Shown here one piece after another: positions 1 to 9,279 of a stretch of DNA of 64,000 nucleotides. Origin of the DNA: Cryobacterium sp. PAMC25264 (GTDB lineage: Bacteria > Actinomycetota > Actinomycetes > Actinomycetales > Microbacteriaceae); NCBI RefSeq assembly GCF_019443325.1, contig NZ_CP080383.1:248001-312000 (forward strand). The letters run 5' to 3'. The translations under genes were made by a program, and so were the position numbers. The notes beneath the pieces were generated by a model. The model was not told the DNA's origin. It was given only the letters and a program-made list of their open reading frames with translations, and made no database searches. The stretch's first letter is position 1, and every line of letters begins with the position of its first letter.

Positions 1-1817
1 GGTGAGGCGGCTGAGGCGATCCTCACCCTCGACACCCAGGTGAAACCGGCCGACACCGTGGAGTCCATCCGCGCCTACCTCGCCGACAACCCCATCGACG
101 GGGTGGACACCTACGTGACGGGCCCGGCCGGCCTCATCGCCGACCTCACCGGCGCGTTCGCCGGCATCGACGGCATCCTGCTGCTCACCGCGCTCGCGGC
201 GGTGCTGGTGATCCTCGTGATCGTCTACCGGTCGCCGCTGCTGCCGTTGATCGTGCTGTTCACCAGCCTGGCGGCGCTGTGCGCATCGGTACTCGTTGTG
301 GTGGCACTGGCCAGCGCCGACGTGCTGATCCTGACGGGGCAGACCCAGGGCATCCTGTTCATCCTGGTGATCGGTGCGGCCACCGACTACTCGCTGCTCT
401 ACGTGGCCAGGTTCCGCGAGGCCCTGCGCGACAACGCCACGAAGTGGGACGCCACCCTGGTGGCTCTGCGCGGCTCGTTCGAGCCGATCCTGGCCGCCGG
501 CGGCACCGTGATCGTGGGCCTGCTGTGCCTGCTCTTCAGCGACCTCAACTCGAACAAGGCGCTCGGCCCTGTGGCGGCCATCGGCATCGCCTTCGCACTG
601 CTCAGCGCCCTGACCCTGCTGCCCGCGCTCATGCTCTGGGCCGGCCGCGCCGCCTTCTGGCCCGTGCGCCCGAAGCTCGGCTCCGCTCACCCCGGCCTCG
701 ACGGCGACAACGCCAAGGGCGTCTGGCCGTGGCTGGCCCGACTGATCAGCCGCCGCGCCCGGCTCATCTGGATCGCCTGCACCGTGCTCCTCGCGGTGGC
801 GTCCATCGGGGCGTTCCAGTTCAAGGCGGACGGGGTGTCCCAGAGCGAGTTCGTGCTGGGTACCTCGGAGGCCAGGGACGGCCAGGCCGTGGTCGGGGCG
901 CATTTCCCCGGCGGCTCAGGCACCCCGGCCGTCGTGGTCGGCCCGGAGTCCGAGCTGCAGGCGATGACGGATGTGCTGCTGGCCAACGACGGCGTCGATT
1001 CGGTGACCGTGTTGTCCGAGGACTCCGTCAGCGGGTCGCTGCCGGTCACCGCCGACGGGGTACAGGCGTTCGGCCCCCTGGCACCCCCGCCGGCGACCCC
1101 ACGGTGATCGACGGCGACGTCATGCTGCAGGCGACCCTCACCGACGTGGGGGACTCGGCGGCGGCCGAGGAGACCGTGCGCGAGCTCCGAACGGAACTCG
1201 ACAGCGTCGCGGGCACCGTGCTCGTGGGCGGGACCACGGCCATCGCCGTGGACACCACCGACACGGCGATCCACGACCGCAACCTCATCATCCCGATCAT
1301 CCTCGGGGTCATCCTGGTGATCTTGATGCTCCTGCTGCGGTCGATCCTGGCCCCGGTGCTGCTCGTGGCGACCGTGGTGCTCTCCTTCGCGGCGGCCCTC
1401 GGCGTGTCCTCCTGGGTGTTCGACGGCGTGCTGGGCTTCCCGGGCGCCGACCCGGTGGTGCCGCTCTACGGGTTCGTGTTCCTCGTCGCTCTGGGCATCG
1501 ACTACAACATCTTCCTGATGACCCGGGTGCGGGAGGAATCGATCCGGTTCGGCACCCGTCCGGGCATCCTGCGCGGCCTCGTGGCCACCGGCGGGGTGAT
1601 CACCTCGGCCGGCCTGGTCCTCGCCGCCACGTTCGCCGCCCTCGGTGTGCTGCCGATCCTGTTCCTGGCGCAGCTGGCGTTCATCGTGGCGTTCGGGGTG
1701 CTGCTGGACACCTTCCTGGTGCGGTCCCTGCTCGTGCCGGCGCTCGCGCACGACATCGGCCCGAAGATCTGGTGGCCGAGCAAGCTCGCCACCGCCTCTC
1801 CGCGCGAAACGCTCTAG
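1..1817 (+). pseudogene. MMPL-family RND exporter, 3' part, frameshifted
   Basis: Membrane exporter of the MMPL branch of the RND superfamily, which in actinobacteria moves lipids and other hydrophobic compounds. The 5' end lies outside the window. The frame open at base 1 encodes one transporter repeat with several membrane segments and the family motif TDYSLLYVARFRE (about codons 128-140), then stops at 1105-1107. The second repeat continues in another frame, with IDYNIFLMTRVREE near 1498-1540, and ends at 1815-1817. One base is missing around the C runs at 1074-1088; adding it restores one protein. No other damage is visible, so I think sequence error is more likely than decay. The substrate cannot be read from the sequence. 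Confidence 0.85.
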
Positions 1818-1824
1818 CCCCACC

Positions 1825-1889
1825 CCCGCGAACCGTGAGTTAAGCCCCCAAACGCGCGCGTTTCTGGGGCTTAACTCACAGTTCGCGGG
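1825..1889. repeat. Intergenic inverted repeat R1 (GAACTGTGAGTTAAGCCCC type)
   Basis: Arms of about 24 bp (1825-1848 and 1866-1889) match at all but one position. The loop contains its own palindrome, AAACGCGCGCGTTT (1850-1863), so the whole stretch could fold as one long hairpin. It lies between the convergent MMPL and kgd genes. The arm sequence recurs at 49996-51509 and 61016-61079. Confidence 0.85.
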
Positions 1890-1905
1890 ACTGGAACGGG
1901 ACTGG

Positions 1906-1941
1906 AAAAGGGCCGCACCCCCGAGGGGGTGCGGCCCTTTT
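1906..1941. terminator. Bidirectional rho-independent-type terminator
   Basis: A near-perfect hairpin with arms AAAAGGGCCGCACCCC and its complement around a tiny loop, flanked by A4 on the left and T4 on the right, so it can end transcripts from either side. It would serve the MMPL gene and, before the IS1182 insertion, kgd. The element now puts about 1.8 kb between the kgd stop and this hairpin. Confidence 0.75.
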
Positions 1942-1972
1942 CACGTGCGGATGCAGAGCGCCGGACGCCTAG

Positions 1973-3779
1973 GAGACTGCTGATTTATCGGGGCGTTTAA
2001 GGCGCGCCTTTGTTGGTTTCGGCGGAGGTGTTTAAGACTTGATTCATGCAGGGTCGTGATGATGGTCAGCGTCAGTTGTTGGATGTCGGTGTGTTCGCTG
2101 GGCACATGTTGCCGGCGGGGTCGGTGTTCGCTTTTCTCGCTGAGCACCGGCACGAGTTGTTCCCGGATGACGCGTTCGCGGACCTGTTTCCGTCGGGTCG
2201 TGGCCGGCCCTCGACGCCCGCGGACGTGATCGCATCGGTGATGGTGCTGCAGACCCTGCACTCGTTATCGGACCGGGAAACCGCGGAAGCCGTCACGTTT
2301 GATCTGCGGTGGAAAGCGGCCTGCGGGTTCGGGTTGACGGAAACATCGTTCCACCCGACGGTGTTGACGTATTGGCGACGCCGCCTCGCGGCAAGCACCC
2401 GCCCGCACCGAATTTTCGACGCCGTCGCCGAGGTTATTGCCGGTTCTGGGGCGTTGTCGGGTCGGAAGCGGCGGGCGTTGGACTCCACGATTTTGGATGA
2501 CGCGGTCGCCCGCCAGGACACGGTGACGCAGTTGGTCGCGCAGATCCGCCGGGTCGGTCGGGAGATCCCCGGCGCCGACATGATCGTGGCCGGCCTGCCC
2601 GGCCATGACTACGAGAAGCCCGGCAAGCCCGACATCGCCTGGGACGACAAGGCGGCCAGGGACGAACTCGTTTCCCGCCTCGTGACCGACGCCCTGGCGT
2701 TGCTTGCGGCAATCGACACGACGTCATTGACCGACTCGCAGCAGGAGACGGTCGCGTTGCTCGCCCTCGTCGCGGGCCAGGACGTCGAGCCGGCTGAGGG
2801 GTCCGATGGCTCGGATGGGCGGTGGCGGATCGCGCGGAAGGTCGCGCCGGACCGGGTGATCTCGACCGTTGACCCGGACGCCCGCCACGCGCACAAGAGC
2901 CGGGAGAAGAAGCAAGACGGTTTCAAAGCCCACATCGCGATCGAGCCCGATACGGGTCTGGTGACCGCGGCCGTGTTGACGAAAGCGTCCGGGCCCAAGA
3001 ACAGTGACGCGGCCCGCGGCGCGGCCCTGGTGGCCGCTGACACGAGCATCGGCTCGGACACGGTCGAGGTCCTCGGTGATTCTGCCTACGGCAGCGGGGA
3101 CCTCCTCGCCGAGGTCACCGCGGCCGGGCATGTTCCGATCATCAAACCGATGCCGTTGAGTCGGGCGGTTCCGGGCGGATTCACAATCGATGACTTCAGC
3201 ATCGACGAAGCTAAGCGCACGGTGACGTGTCCTGCGGGGAACACCCGACCGATCACCGTGAAACGTAATGTCACATTTGGCGCCGTTTGCGCGAGCTGCC
3301 CGCTCCGAGCCCAGTGCACGAGCGCCGTCGACGGTCGCAAAATGGTTTTGCATCCGCAGCAGCAGATCCAACGCGAGCACCGCGCACGCGCGCTGGACCC
3401 TGACTTTCAAGCCGTCTACCGGCAGCACCGGCCGATGGTTGAACGCTCGATCGCATGGATGACTCGCGGCGCGAGACGAGTCCCTTACCGCGGCGTCGTG
3501 AAGAACCACGCCTGGTGGAACAACCGCGCCGCCGCGATCAACCTGAAACGACTCCTGAGCCTTGGCCTCACCAGCCAGAACGGGGTTTGGGCACTTGGCT
3601 GAAGACCCCAGGCAGGGCAGACACCCCAGCCCTCACACCGACCCCGACGACCACCTTCTACTGGCCAGACTCGCGACACCGAATCGATCCCGCAAGCAGC
3701 CCAAACACGACCACACCCGACTCAAAAAACGGGCCCCCGACTCGCCGGGCCCACCGCAGCCATCTAAATCAGCAGTCTC
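1973..3779 (+). mobile_element. IS1182-family insertion sequence, complete, with 4-bp CTAG duplication
   Basis: The element is 1807 bp. Terminal inverted repeats begin GAGACTGCTGATTTA on the left (1973) and end with the complement on the right (3779). The tetranucleotide CTAG occurs directly outside both ends (1969-1972 and 3780-3783), consistent with a target-site duplication. One intact transposase gene fills most of it; 3603-3779 is non-coding. The right-hand CTAG contains the kgd stop codon, so kgd ends exactly at the insertion. Intact ends and gene suggest a recent insertion. Confidence 0.88.
2046..3602 (+). CDS. IS1182-family transposase
   Basis: DDE transposase of 518 residues, full length for IS1182-family enzymes. 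The N-terminal region carries the family's DUF772-type segment (about 15-100). Candidate catalytic acidic residues are Asp in LDSTILDDAV (about 140), Asp in GDSAYGSGDLL (about 345) and Glu in HRPMVERSIAW (about 465). A cysteine cluster (CPAGN, CASCPLRAQC, about 400-430) precedes the last motif, as is usual in this group. The ATG at 2046 lies 73 bp inside the left end. No frameshift, so the protein is probably active. Confidence 0.92.
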   Translation: MQGRDDGQRQLLDVGVFAGHMLPAGSVFAFLAEHRHELFPDDAFADLFPSGRGRPSTPADVIASVMVLQTLHSLSDRETAEAVTFDLRWKAACGFGLTETSFHPTVLTYWRRRLAASTRPHRIFDAVAEVIAGSGALSGRKRRALDSTILDDAVARQDTVTQLVAQIRRVGREIPGADMIVAGLPGHDYEKPGKPDIAWDDKAARDELVSRLVTDALALLAAIDTTSLTDSQQETVALLALVAGQDVEPAEGSDGSDGRWRIARKVAPDRVISTVDPDARHAHKSREKKQDGFKAHIAIEPDTGLVTAAVLTKASGPKNSDAARGAALVAADTSIGSDTVEVLGDSAYGSGDLLAEVTAAGHVPIIKPMPLSRAVPGGFTIDDFSIDEAKRTVTCPAGNTRPITVKRNVTFGAVCASCPLRAQCTSAVDGRKMVLHPQQQIQREHRARALDPDFQAVYRQHRPMVERSIAWMTRGARRVPYRGVVKNHAWWNNRAAAINLKRLLSLGLTSQNGVWALG

Positions 3780-6700
3780 CTAGAGGGTGAGGGCGTTCTT
3801 GATCAGCTCGGCCTGCTCGGCGGCGTGGCGTTTGGCGGACCCGGCCGCCGGCGACGCGGACGCTGCACGGGAGAACAGGCGCACCTGACGACCCAGCTTG
3901 TCCGTGCCCGAGCTGCTGGTCTGGAGGTAGAAGAACGGCCAGGCGCCCTGGTTCTCCGGCTCGTCCTGGACCCAGGCCAGTTCGGCGTTGGGGTACTCGT
4001 CGGCGACCTGCTTGAGCTCGGCGCCCGGCAGCGGGTAGAACTGCTCCATGCGCACGAGCGCGATCTCGGGGTTCGGGTTTTTCTCGAGGTCGGCCAACAG
4101 GTCGTAGTAGAGCTTGCCGGCCATGAACAGCACGCGCTTGACGGCGGATTTGTCCTGGATCCGGGCGTCGTCGATCACCGGTTCGAACTTGCCGCTGGTG
4201 AAGTCGGCGACGGGGCTGGTGGCCCCACGCAGACGGAGCATCGACTTCGGGGTGAAGACGATCAGCGGGCGGCGCGGCCGCATGTAGGCCTGACGGCGCA
4301 ACAGGTGGAAGTACGACGCCGGCGTGGACGGACGGGCGACGGTCATGTTGTTCTCCGCGCACATCTGCAGGTACCGCTCGATGCGGGCCGAGGAGTGGTC
4401 CGGGCCCTGGCCCTCGTAGCCGTGCGGCAGCAGGAGCACGACGCTGGAGCGCTGGCCCCACTTCTGCTCGGCAGAGGAGATGAACTCGTCGATGATGGTC
4501 TGGGCGCCGTTGGCGAAGTCGCCGAACTGGGCCTCCCAGAGCACCAGGGCGTCGGCACGTTCCACCGAGTAGCCGTATTCGAAGCCCATGGCGGCGTATT
4601 CGCTGAGCAGCGAGTCGTAGATCCAGAACCGGGCCTGGTTCTCGCTCAGGTTCGCCAGCGGCAGCCATTCCTGGCCGTTGACCCGGTCGTGCAGCACGGC
4701 GTGCCGTTGCACGAAGGTGCCGCGGCGGGCGTCCTGGCCGGCGAAGCGCACCGGGGTGCCCTCCAGCAGTACCGAGCCGAGCGCCAGCAGTTCGCCGAAG
4801 CTCCAGTCGATGTTGCCGTTGCGGCTCATGTCCAGGCGCTTCTGCAGCAGTTGCTGCAGCTTGGAGTGCACAGTGAAGCCAGCGGGCTTGTTGTTGAAGG
4901 TGTCGCCGATCAGGTGCACGACGCTCTCCGACACCCCGGTGGTGAGGGGTTCGCCGACGGCGTCCTCCTGCGCAGCTGCGTTGGAGAGTTCCCGGTGCGC
5001 GGCGGCGGCGTCGCTCGTGATGATCGGGATCGACGCGGTCTGCGCCGCGTGGGTCTCCATGAAGGCTCGCTCGAGGCGGTCCTGGAAGTCGGCGTGGGCC
5101 GCTTCGAACTCCGCCTGGGTGATGTCACCACGGCCGACCAGCGCCTCGGTGTAGAGCTTCCGCACGCTGCGCTTGGCCTCGATGAGGTTGTACATCAGCG
5201 GCTGGGTCATCGACGGGTCGTCGCCCTCGTTGTGGCCGCGGCGGCGGTAGCAGACGAGGTCGATCACGACGTCGCGCTTGAATTCCTGCCGGTAGGCGAA
5301 CGCCAGCTCGGCCACCCGCACGACGGCTTCGGGGTCGTCGCCGTTCACGTGGAAGATGGGCGCCTGGATGGTCTTGGCCACGTCGGTGGAGTACACCGAG
5401 GTGCGGCCCTCGCCGGGAGGCGTCGTGAAACCGACCTGGTTGTTGACCACCACGTGGATGGTGCCGCCGGTGCGGTAGCCGCGCAGCTGGGACATCTGCA
5501 GGGTCTCCAGCACGACGCCCTGGCCGGCCATGGCGGCGTCACCGTGCACGAGCACCGGGAGGGTGGAGAACGTGCCGATGGGCTTGCGGTCCTGCTTGGC
5601 GCGCACGATGCCCTCGAGGACACCGTCGACGGCCTCGAGGTGCGACGGGTTGGCGGCCAGGTACACGGCCACCTCCTCGCCGTTGCCGCCGGTGAAGGTG
5701 CCCTCGGTTCCGAGGTGGTACTTCACGTCGCCGGAGCCCTGCACGCTGCGGGGGTCCTGGGTGCCCTCGAACTCGCGGAAGATCTGTCCGTAGGTCTTGC
5801 CGGCGATGTTGGTGAGCACGTTCAGGCGGCCACGGTGGGCCATGCCGATGCAGACCTCGTCGAGGCCGGCATCCGCCGAACCCTGCAGGATCTGGTCGAG
5901 CAGGGCGATGGTGGACTCGCCGCCCTCGAGGCTGAAGCGCTTCTGGCCGACGTACTTGGTCTGCAGGAAGGTCTCGAACGCCTCGGCTTCGTTGAGCTTG
6001 CCGAGGATGCGCATCTGCTCGTCGTGCGTGGGCTTGACGTACGTCTTCTCCATCTTCTCCTGCACCCACTTGCGCTGGGCCGGATCCTGGATGTGCATGT
6101 ACTCGATGCCCGTGGTGCGGCAGTAGGAGTCGCGGAGGACGCCGAGGATGTCGCGCAGCAGCATGGTGCGCTTGGTGCCGAAGCCGCCCGTGATGAACTC
6201 GCGGTCCAGGTCCCAGAAGGTCAGGCCGTGGCTGGCGATGTCCAGGTCGGGGTGGGTGCGCTGCTTGTACTCGAGCGGGTCGATGTCGGCCATCAGGTGG
6301 CCGCGTACGCGGTAGGCGTTGATCAGTTCCTGCACCCGGGCGGTCTTGTCGACGGCACTGGCCAGGTCGACGCTGATGTCAGGCGCCCAGTGGATCGGGT
6401 CGTACGGGATGCGGATGGCCGCGAAGATGTCCTCGTAGAAGTTGTGCGCTCCGATGAGCAGCTCGTGCACGATCTTGAGGAACTCGCCGGAGCCGGCGCC
6501 CTGGATGACCCGGTGGTCGTAGGTGCTGGTGAGCGTGATGGTCTTGGAGATGGCCAGGCTGGTGAGCGTCTTGACGCTCGCGCCCATGAACTCGGCCGGG
6601 TAGTCGAGGGCGCCGGCGCCGATGATGCAGCCCTGACCCTTCATCAGCCGGGGCACCGAGTGCACGGTGCCGATGCCGCCCGGGTTGGTCAGCGAGACCG

Positions 6701-7589
6701 TGGCGCCGGAGAAGTCGTCGGCGGTGAGCTTGCCCTTGCGGGCGCGGCCGACGAGGTCCTCGTAGGAGGTGAGGTACTCACCGAAGGTCATGGTGTCGGC
6801 GCGTTTGATGGCCGGAACCATGAGCGAGCGGGTGCCGTCGGGCTTGGGCAGGTCGATCGCGATGCCCAGGCCCACGTGTGCCGGTGCGATGACGGAAGGC
6901 TTGCCGTCCAGTTCGTCGTAGTAGACGTTCTGACTCGGGAACATCTTGAGCGCCCGGATGAGCGCCCAGCCGATCAGGTGGGTGAACGACACCTTGCCGC
7001 CGCGGGCCCGCTTCATGTGGTTGTTGATCACGATGCGGTTGTCGATCAGCAGCTTCGCCGGGATGGTGCGCACGCTCGTGGCGGTGGGCACGGTGAGGCT
7101 GGTGGCCATGTTGGCCGCGAGGCTCTTGGCCATGCCGCGCAACGGCGTGACGACATCCTGCGGGGGAGTGGGTGCCGCGGCGGAGACCACGGGCTGCGTG
7201 CTGGTGATCGGGGCGTCGGCGGGAACCGGCTCCGGCTTGGGCGCGATCGAGGTGGTGCGCGCCGTGAGCGGGCCGCCGACCACGGGGATGGGTGCCGTCA
7301 CCGGGTGCGCCTGGGCGGTGGGTGTGGCCGGTTCTTCGGCCAGCGGCGGCATCTCGGCCGCGGCGGGAGCGGCGGAAGAGGCCGCTCCGTCAGACGCCGG
7401 CGGGGCGTCGGCGCTTGCCTGCCCCGTGGCCGTCTGGTGATAACTGTCCAGGATCGGCCACCAGGACCGATCCACCGAGTTCTTGTCGATGAGGTATCGT
7501 TCGTAAAATTCGTCTACGAGCCATTCGTTGGCTCCGAATTCAGCAGAGGCCGTTTCTTCGGACCCACCGCCGGTCAACTGGTTCGACAC
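3780..7589 (-). CDS. kgd: Multifunctional 2-oxoglutarate metabolism enzyme (alpha-ketoglutarate decarboxylase / E1-E2 of oxoglutarate dehydrogenase)
   Basis: Central TCA-cycle enzyme of actinobacteria, combining an E2-type acyltransferase domain with a thiamine-diphosphate E1 domain in 1269 residues, the usual length. Visible order: a short N-terminal helix (NEWLVDEFYERYL), a Pro/Ala-rich linker to about 150, the E2 domain with the CoA-acyltransferase motif DHRVIQGAGSGEF (about 355), then E1 with MAHRGRLNVLTN (about 580) and NNQVGFTTPP. It can oxidise 2-oxoglutarate with Lpd and E2, or act as decarboxylase or carboligase. The GTG start at 7587-7589 faces guaB1 across 134 bp. The TAG stop lies within the CTAG target of the neighbouring IS1182 element, which left the coding sequence intact but removed the adjacent terminator. 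Confidence 0.95.
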   Translation of the reverse strand: MSNQLTGGGSEETASAEFGANEWLVDEFYERYLIDKNSVDRSWWPILDSYHQTATGQASADAPPASDGAASSAAPAAAEMPPLAEEPATPTAQAHPVTAPIPVVGGPLTARTTSIAPKPEPVPADAPITSTQPVVSAAAPTPPQDVVTPLRGMAKSLAANMATSLTVPTATSVRTIPAKLLIDNRIVINNHMKRARGGKVSFTHLIGWALIRALKMFPSQNVYYDELDGKPSVIAPAHVGLGIAIDLPKPDGTRSLMVPAIKRADTMTFGEYLTSYEDLVGRARKGKLTADDFSGATVSLTNPGGIGTVHSVPRLMKGQGCIIGAGALDYPAEFMGASVKTLTSLAISKTITLTSTYDHRVIQGAGSGEFLKIVHELLIGAHNFYEDIFAAIRIPYDPIHWAPDISVDLASAVDKTARVQELINAYRVRGHLMADIDPLEYKQRTHPDLDIASHGLTFWDLDREFITGGFGTKRTMLLRDILGVLRDSYCRTTGIEYMHIQDPAQRKWVQEKMEKTYVKPTHDEQMRILGKLNEAEAFETFLQTKYVGQKRFSLEGGESTIALLDQILQGSADAGLDEVCIGMAHRGRLNVLTNIAGKTYGQIFREFEGTQDPRSVQGSGDVKYHLGTEGTFTGGNGEEVAVYLAANPSHLEAVDGVLEGIVRAKQDRKPIGTFSTLPVLVHGDAAMAGQGVVLETLQMSQLRGYRTGGTIHVVVNNQVGFTTPPGEGRTSVYSTDVAKTIQAPIFHVNGDDPEAVVRVAELAFAYRQEFKRDVVIDLVCYRRRGHNEGDDPSMTQPLMYNLIEAKRSVRKLYTEALVGRGDITQAEFEAAHADFQDRLERAFMETHAAQTASIPIITSDAAAAHRELSNAAAQEDAVGEPLTTGVSESVVHLIGDTFNNKPAGFTVHSKLQQLLQKRLDMSRNGNIDWSFGELLALGSVLLEGTPVRFAGQDARRGTFVQRHAVLHDRVNGQEWLPLANLSENQARFWIYDSLLSEYAAMGFEYGYSVERADALVLWEAQFGDFANGAQTIIDEFISSAEQKWGQRSSVVLLLPHGYEGQGPDHSSARIERYLQMCAENNMTVARPSTPASYFHLLRRQAYMRPRRPLIVFTPKSMLRLRGATSPVADFTSGKFEPVIDDARIQDKSAVKRVLFMAGKLYYDLLADLEKNPNPEIALVRMEQFYPLPGAELKQVADEYPNAELAWVQDEPENQGAWPFFYLQTSSSGTDKLGRQVRLFSRAASASPAAGSAKRHAAEQAELIKNALTL

Positions 7590-7710
7590 AGCTGATCGCC
7601 CACTCTCTTCGTTGATTCTGATTCTCCATGGCGATCACAACCGCCGGGTCAGTGTGTTGATATCAAGACTAATCCCATCGAGGAGCTGCACCGGCACGGC
7701 CGCGGGGGAC

Positions 7711-7716
7711 TAGCGT
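7711..7716 (+). promoter_or_regulatory. Putative -10 box TAGCGT of guaB1
   Basis: The hexamer fits TANNNT and ends 7 nt before the guaB1 ATG, so transcription would begin at or near the start codon. There is no Shine-Dalgarno sequence between them. Confidence 0.45.
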
Positions 7717-7723
7717 TAAAAAC

Positions 7724-9163
7724 ATGCAGTTCTATGGAGCGGTTCCCCGCCACGACTTGACCTATTCGGACGTCTTCCTGGTGCCCAGCCAGTCGGCCAT
7801 CAACAGCCGCCTCGACGTGTCGCTCGCCCCCGGGGACGGCACCGCTGCGACGATTCCCATCGTCTCGGCCAACATGAACTCGGTCACCGGCCCCCGCCTC
7901 GCCGCGGCATTGGCCCGGCGCGGCGGCCTCGGCGTGTTGCCGCAAGACATGCACCTGCAGGACCTGGATGCGGCCATCCGCTGGGTGAAGTCGCAGCCTG
8001 TGCAGTTCGACACCCCGTTCGTCTTCGCGCCCGACGCCACCGTGGCCGACGCGTTGCGCCAGGTTCCACCCGTCGAGGGCCAGGGTTTGGTCATCCACGA
8101 CGCGCAGGAGAACTACCTGGGTTGCATCGACGCGTCCCGGCTTGCGACGGCGCTGCCGGATGCTCGCCTGGGCGACCTGCTGCACGGCCGGCTGGCCTCC
8201 CTGGACGCCGAGGACATCGACACCGCCCGCAGCGCCTTCGACGTGATGACCGCCGCGGACCTCGACTTCGCCCCGGTGCTCCGGCGCGGCAAGCTGATCG
8301 GCACGCTCAGCCGCAAGAGCGCCCTGCGCTCCACGCTGTACCAGCCCGCGGTGGACGCCTCGGGCCGGCTGCTCGTGGCCGCCGCCGTGGGCATCAACGG
8401 CGACGTCGCCGCCAAGGCGCGGGCCCTGGCCGCCGCCGGGGTGGATGTTCTGGTGCTGGACACCGCGCACGGCCACCAGGACGGCATGATCCGCGCGCTG
8501 AAGACCGTCTCGGCGCTCAAGCTGGGCATCCCCATCGTGGCAGGCAACGTGGTCACCGCCGACGCCGTCGAGCACCTCGTGGGCGCCGGCGCGAACATCA
8601 TCAAGGTGGGCGTGGGGCCGGGCGCCATGTGCACCACCCGCATGATGACGGCCGTCGGTCGCCCGCAGTTCTCCGCCGTGATCGAGACGGCCGAGGCCGC
8701 CGCCGGTCTCGGCGCGCACGTCTGGGCGGATGGCGGGGTGCGCTACCCGCGCGACGTCGCGCTGGCCCTGGCTGCCGGCGCCGCCTCCGTGATGATCGGT
8801 TCCTGGTTCGCCGGCACCATCGAGGCGCCGGGCACTCTGGACACCGACGCCTCCGGCGCCCTGTACAAGGAGAGCTGGGGAATGGCGTCGACGAAGGCGG
8901 TGCGGGAACGTTTCGACCGGCTCGACGCGTACGACCTGGCCCGCAAGACCCTCTTCGCCGAGGGCATCTCGTCGTCGAAGATCTACCTCGACCCGCTGCG
9001 CCCCTCGCTCGAAGACCTGCTCGACATGATCACCTCCGGGGTGCGCAGTTCGTTCACCTACGCGGGGGCGGCCAGCGTGGCCGAATTCCACGACCGGGCC
9101 CGGGTCGGCATCCAGTCCGCAGCCGGCTACGAAGAGGGCAAGGCACTCGTGGTCTCCTGGTAG
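7724..9163 (+). CDS. guaB1: GuaB1-family IMP dehydrogenase-related protein (GMP reductase type)
   Basis: Cytosolic (beta/alpha)8 purine enzyme of 479 residues. The catalytic-cysteine loop reads GVGPGAMCTTRMMT (Cys about 303), where IMP dehydrogenases have GIGPGSICTTR. A CBS-type region sits between the barrel halves at about 95-210. Members of this actinobacterial subgroup have been shown to reduce GMP to IMP rather than oxidise IMP, so GMP reductase is the better call. It stands alone, divergent from kgd. The ATG at 7724 is supported by the family N-terminus (MQFYG) and by the TAGCGT box just upstream. Confidence 0.88.
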   Translation: MQFYGAVPRHDLTYSDVFLVPSQSAINSRLDVSLAPGDGTAATIPIVSANMNSVTGPRLAAALARRGGLGVLPQDMHLQDLDAAIRWVKSQPVQFDTPFVFAPDATVADALRQVPPVEGQGLVIHDAQENYLGCIDASRLATALPDARLGDLLHGRLASLDAEDIDTARSAFDVMTAADLDFAPVLRRGKLIGTLSRKSALRSTLYQPAVDASGRLLVAAAVGINGDVAAKARALAAAGVDVLVLDTAHGHQDGMIRALKTVSALKLGIPIVAGNVVTADAVEHLVGAGANIIKVGVGPGAMCTTRMMTAVGRPQFSAVIETAEAAAGLGAHVWADGGVRYPRDVALALAAGAASVMIGSWFAGTIEAPGTLDTDASGALYKESWGMASTKAVRERFDRLDAYDLARKTLFAEGISSSKIYLDPLRPSLEDLLDMITSGVRSSFTYAGAASVAEFHDRARVGIQSAAGYEEGKALVVSW

Positions 9164-9279
9164 CACCCAGTGCCGATGGGCAGGTGTGAACGGTATAGTT
9201 GACCCTCTAATGGACGACCCTCCCTCTGCGCATTCGCCCGAACATAAACCCTCGCTCGTGACTCGCGATGGAGCCGCCC

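Noticed and set aside
1825..1889. Hairpin R1 as the rho-independent terminator of the MMPL gene
   Set aside because: No T run follows it, and a better terminator with T/A tracts lies at 1906-1941.
3825..7595. A 1256-codon open frame on the + strand opposite kgd
   Set aside because: Antisense shadow of kgd caused by high GC; composition is His/Gly/Val-rich low complexity and matches no family.
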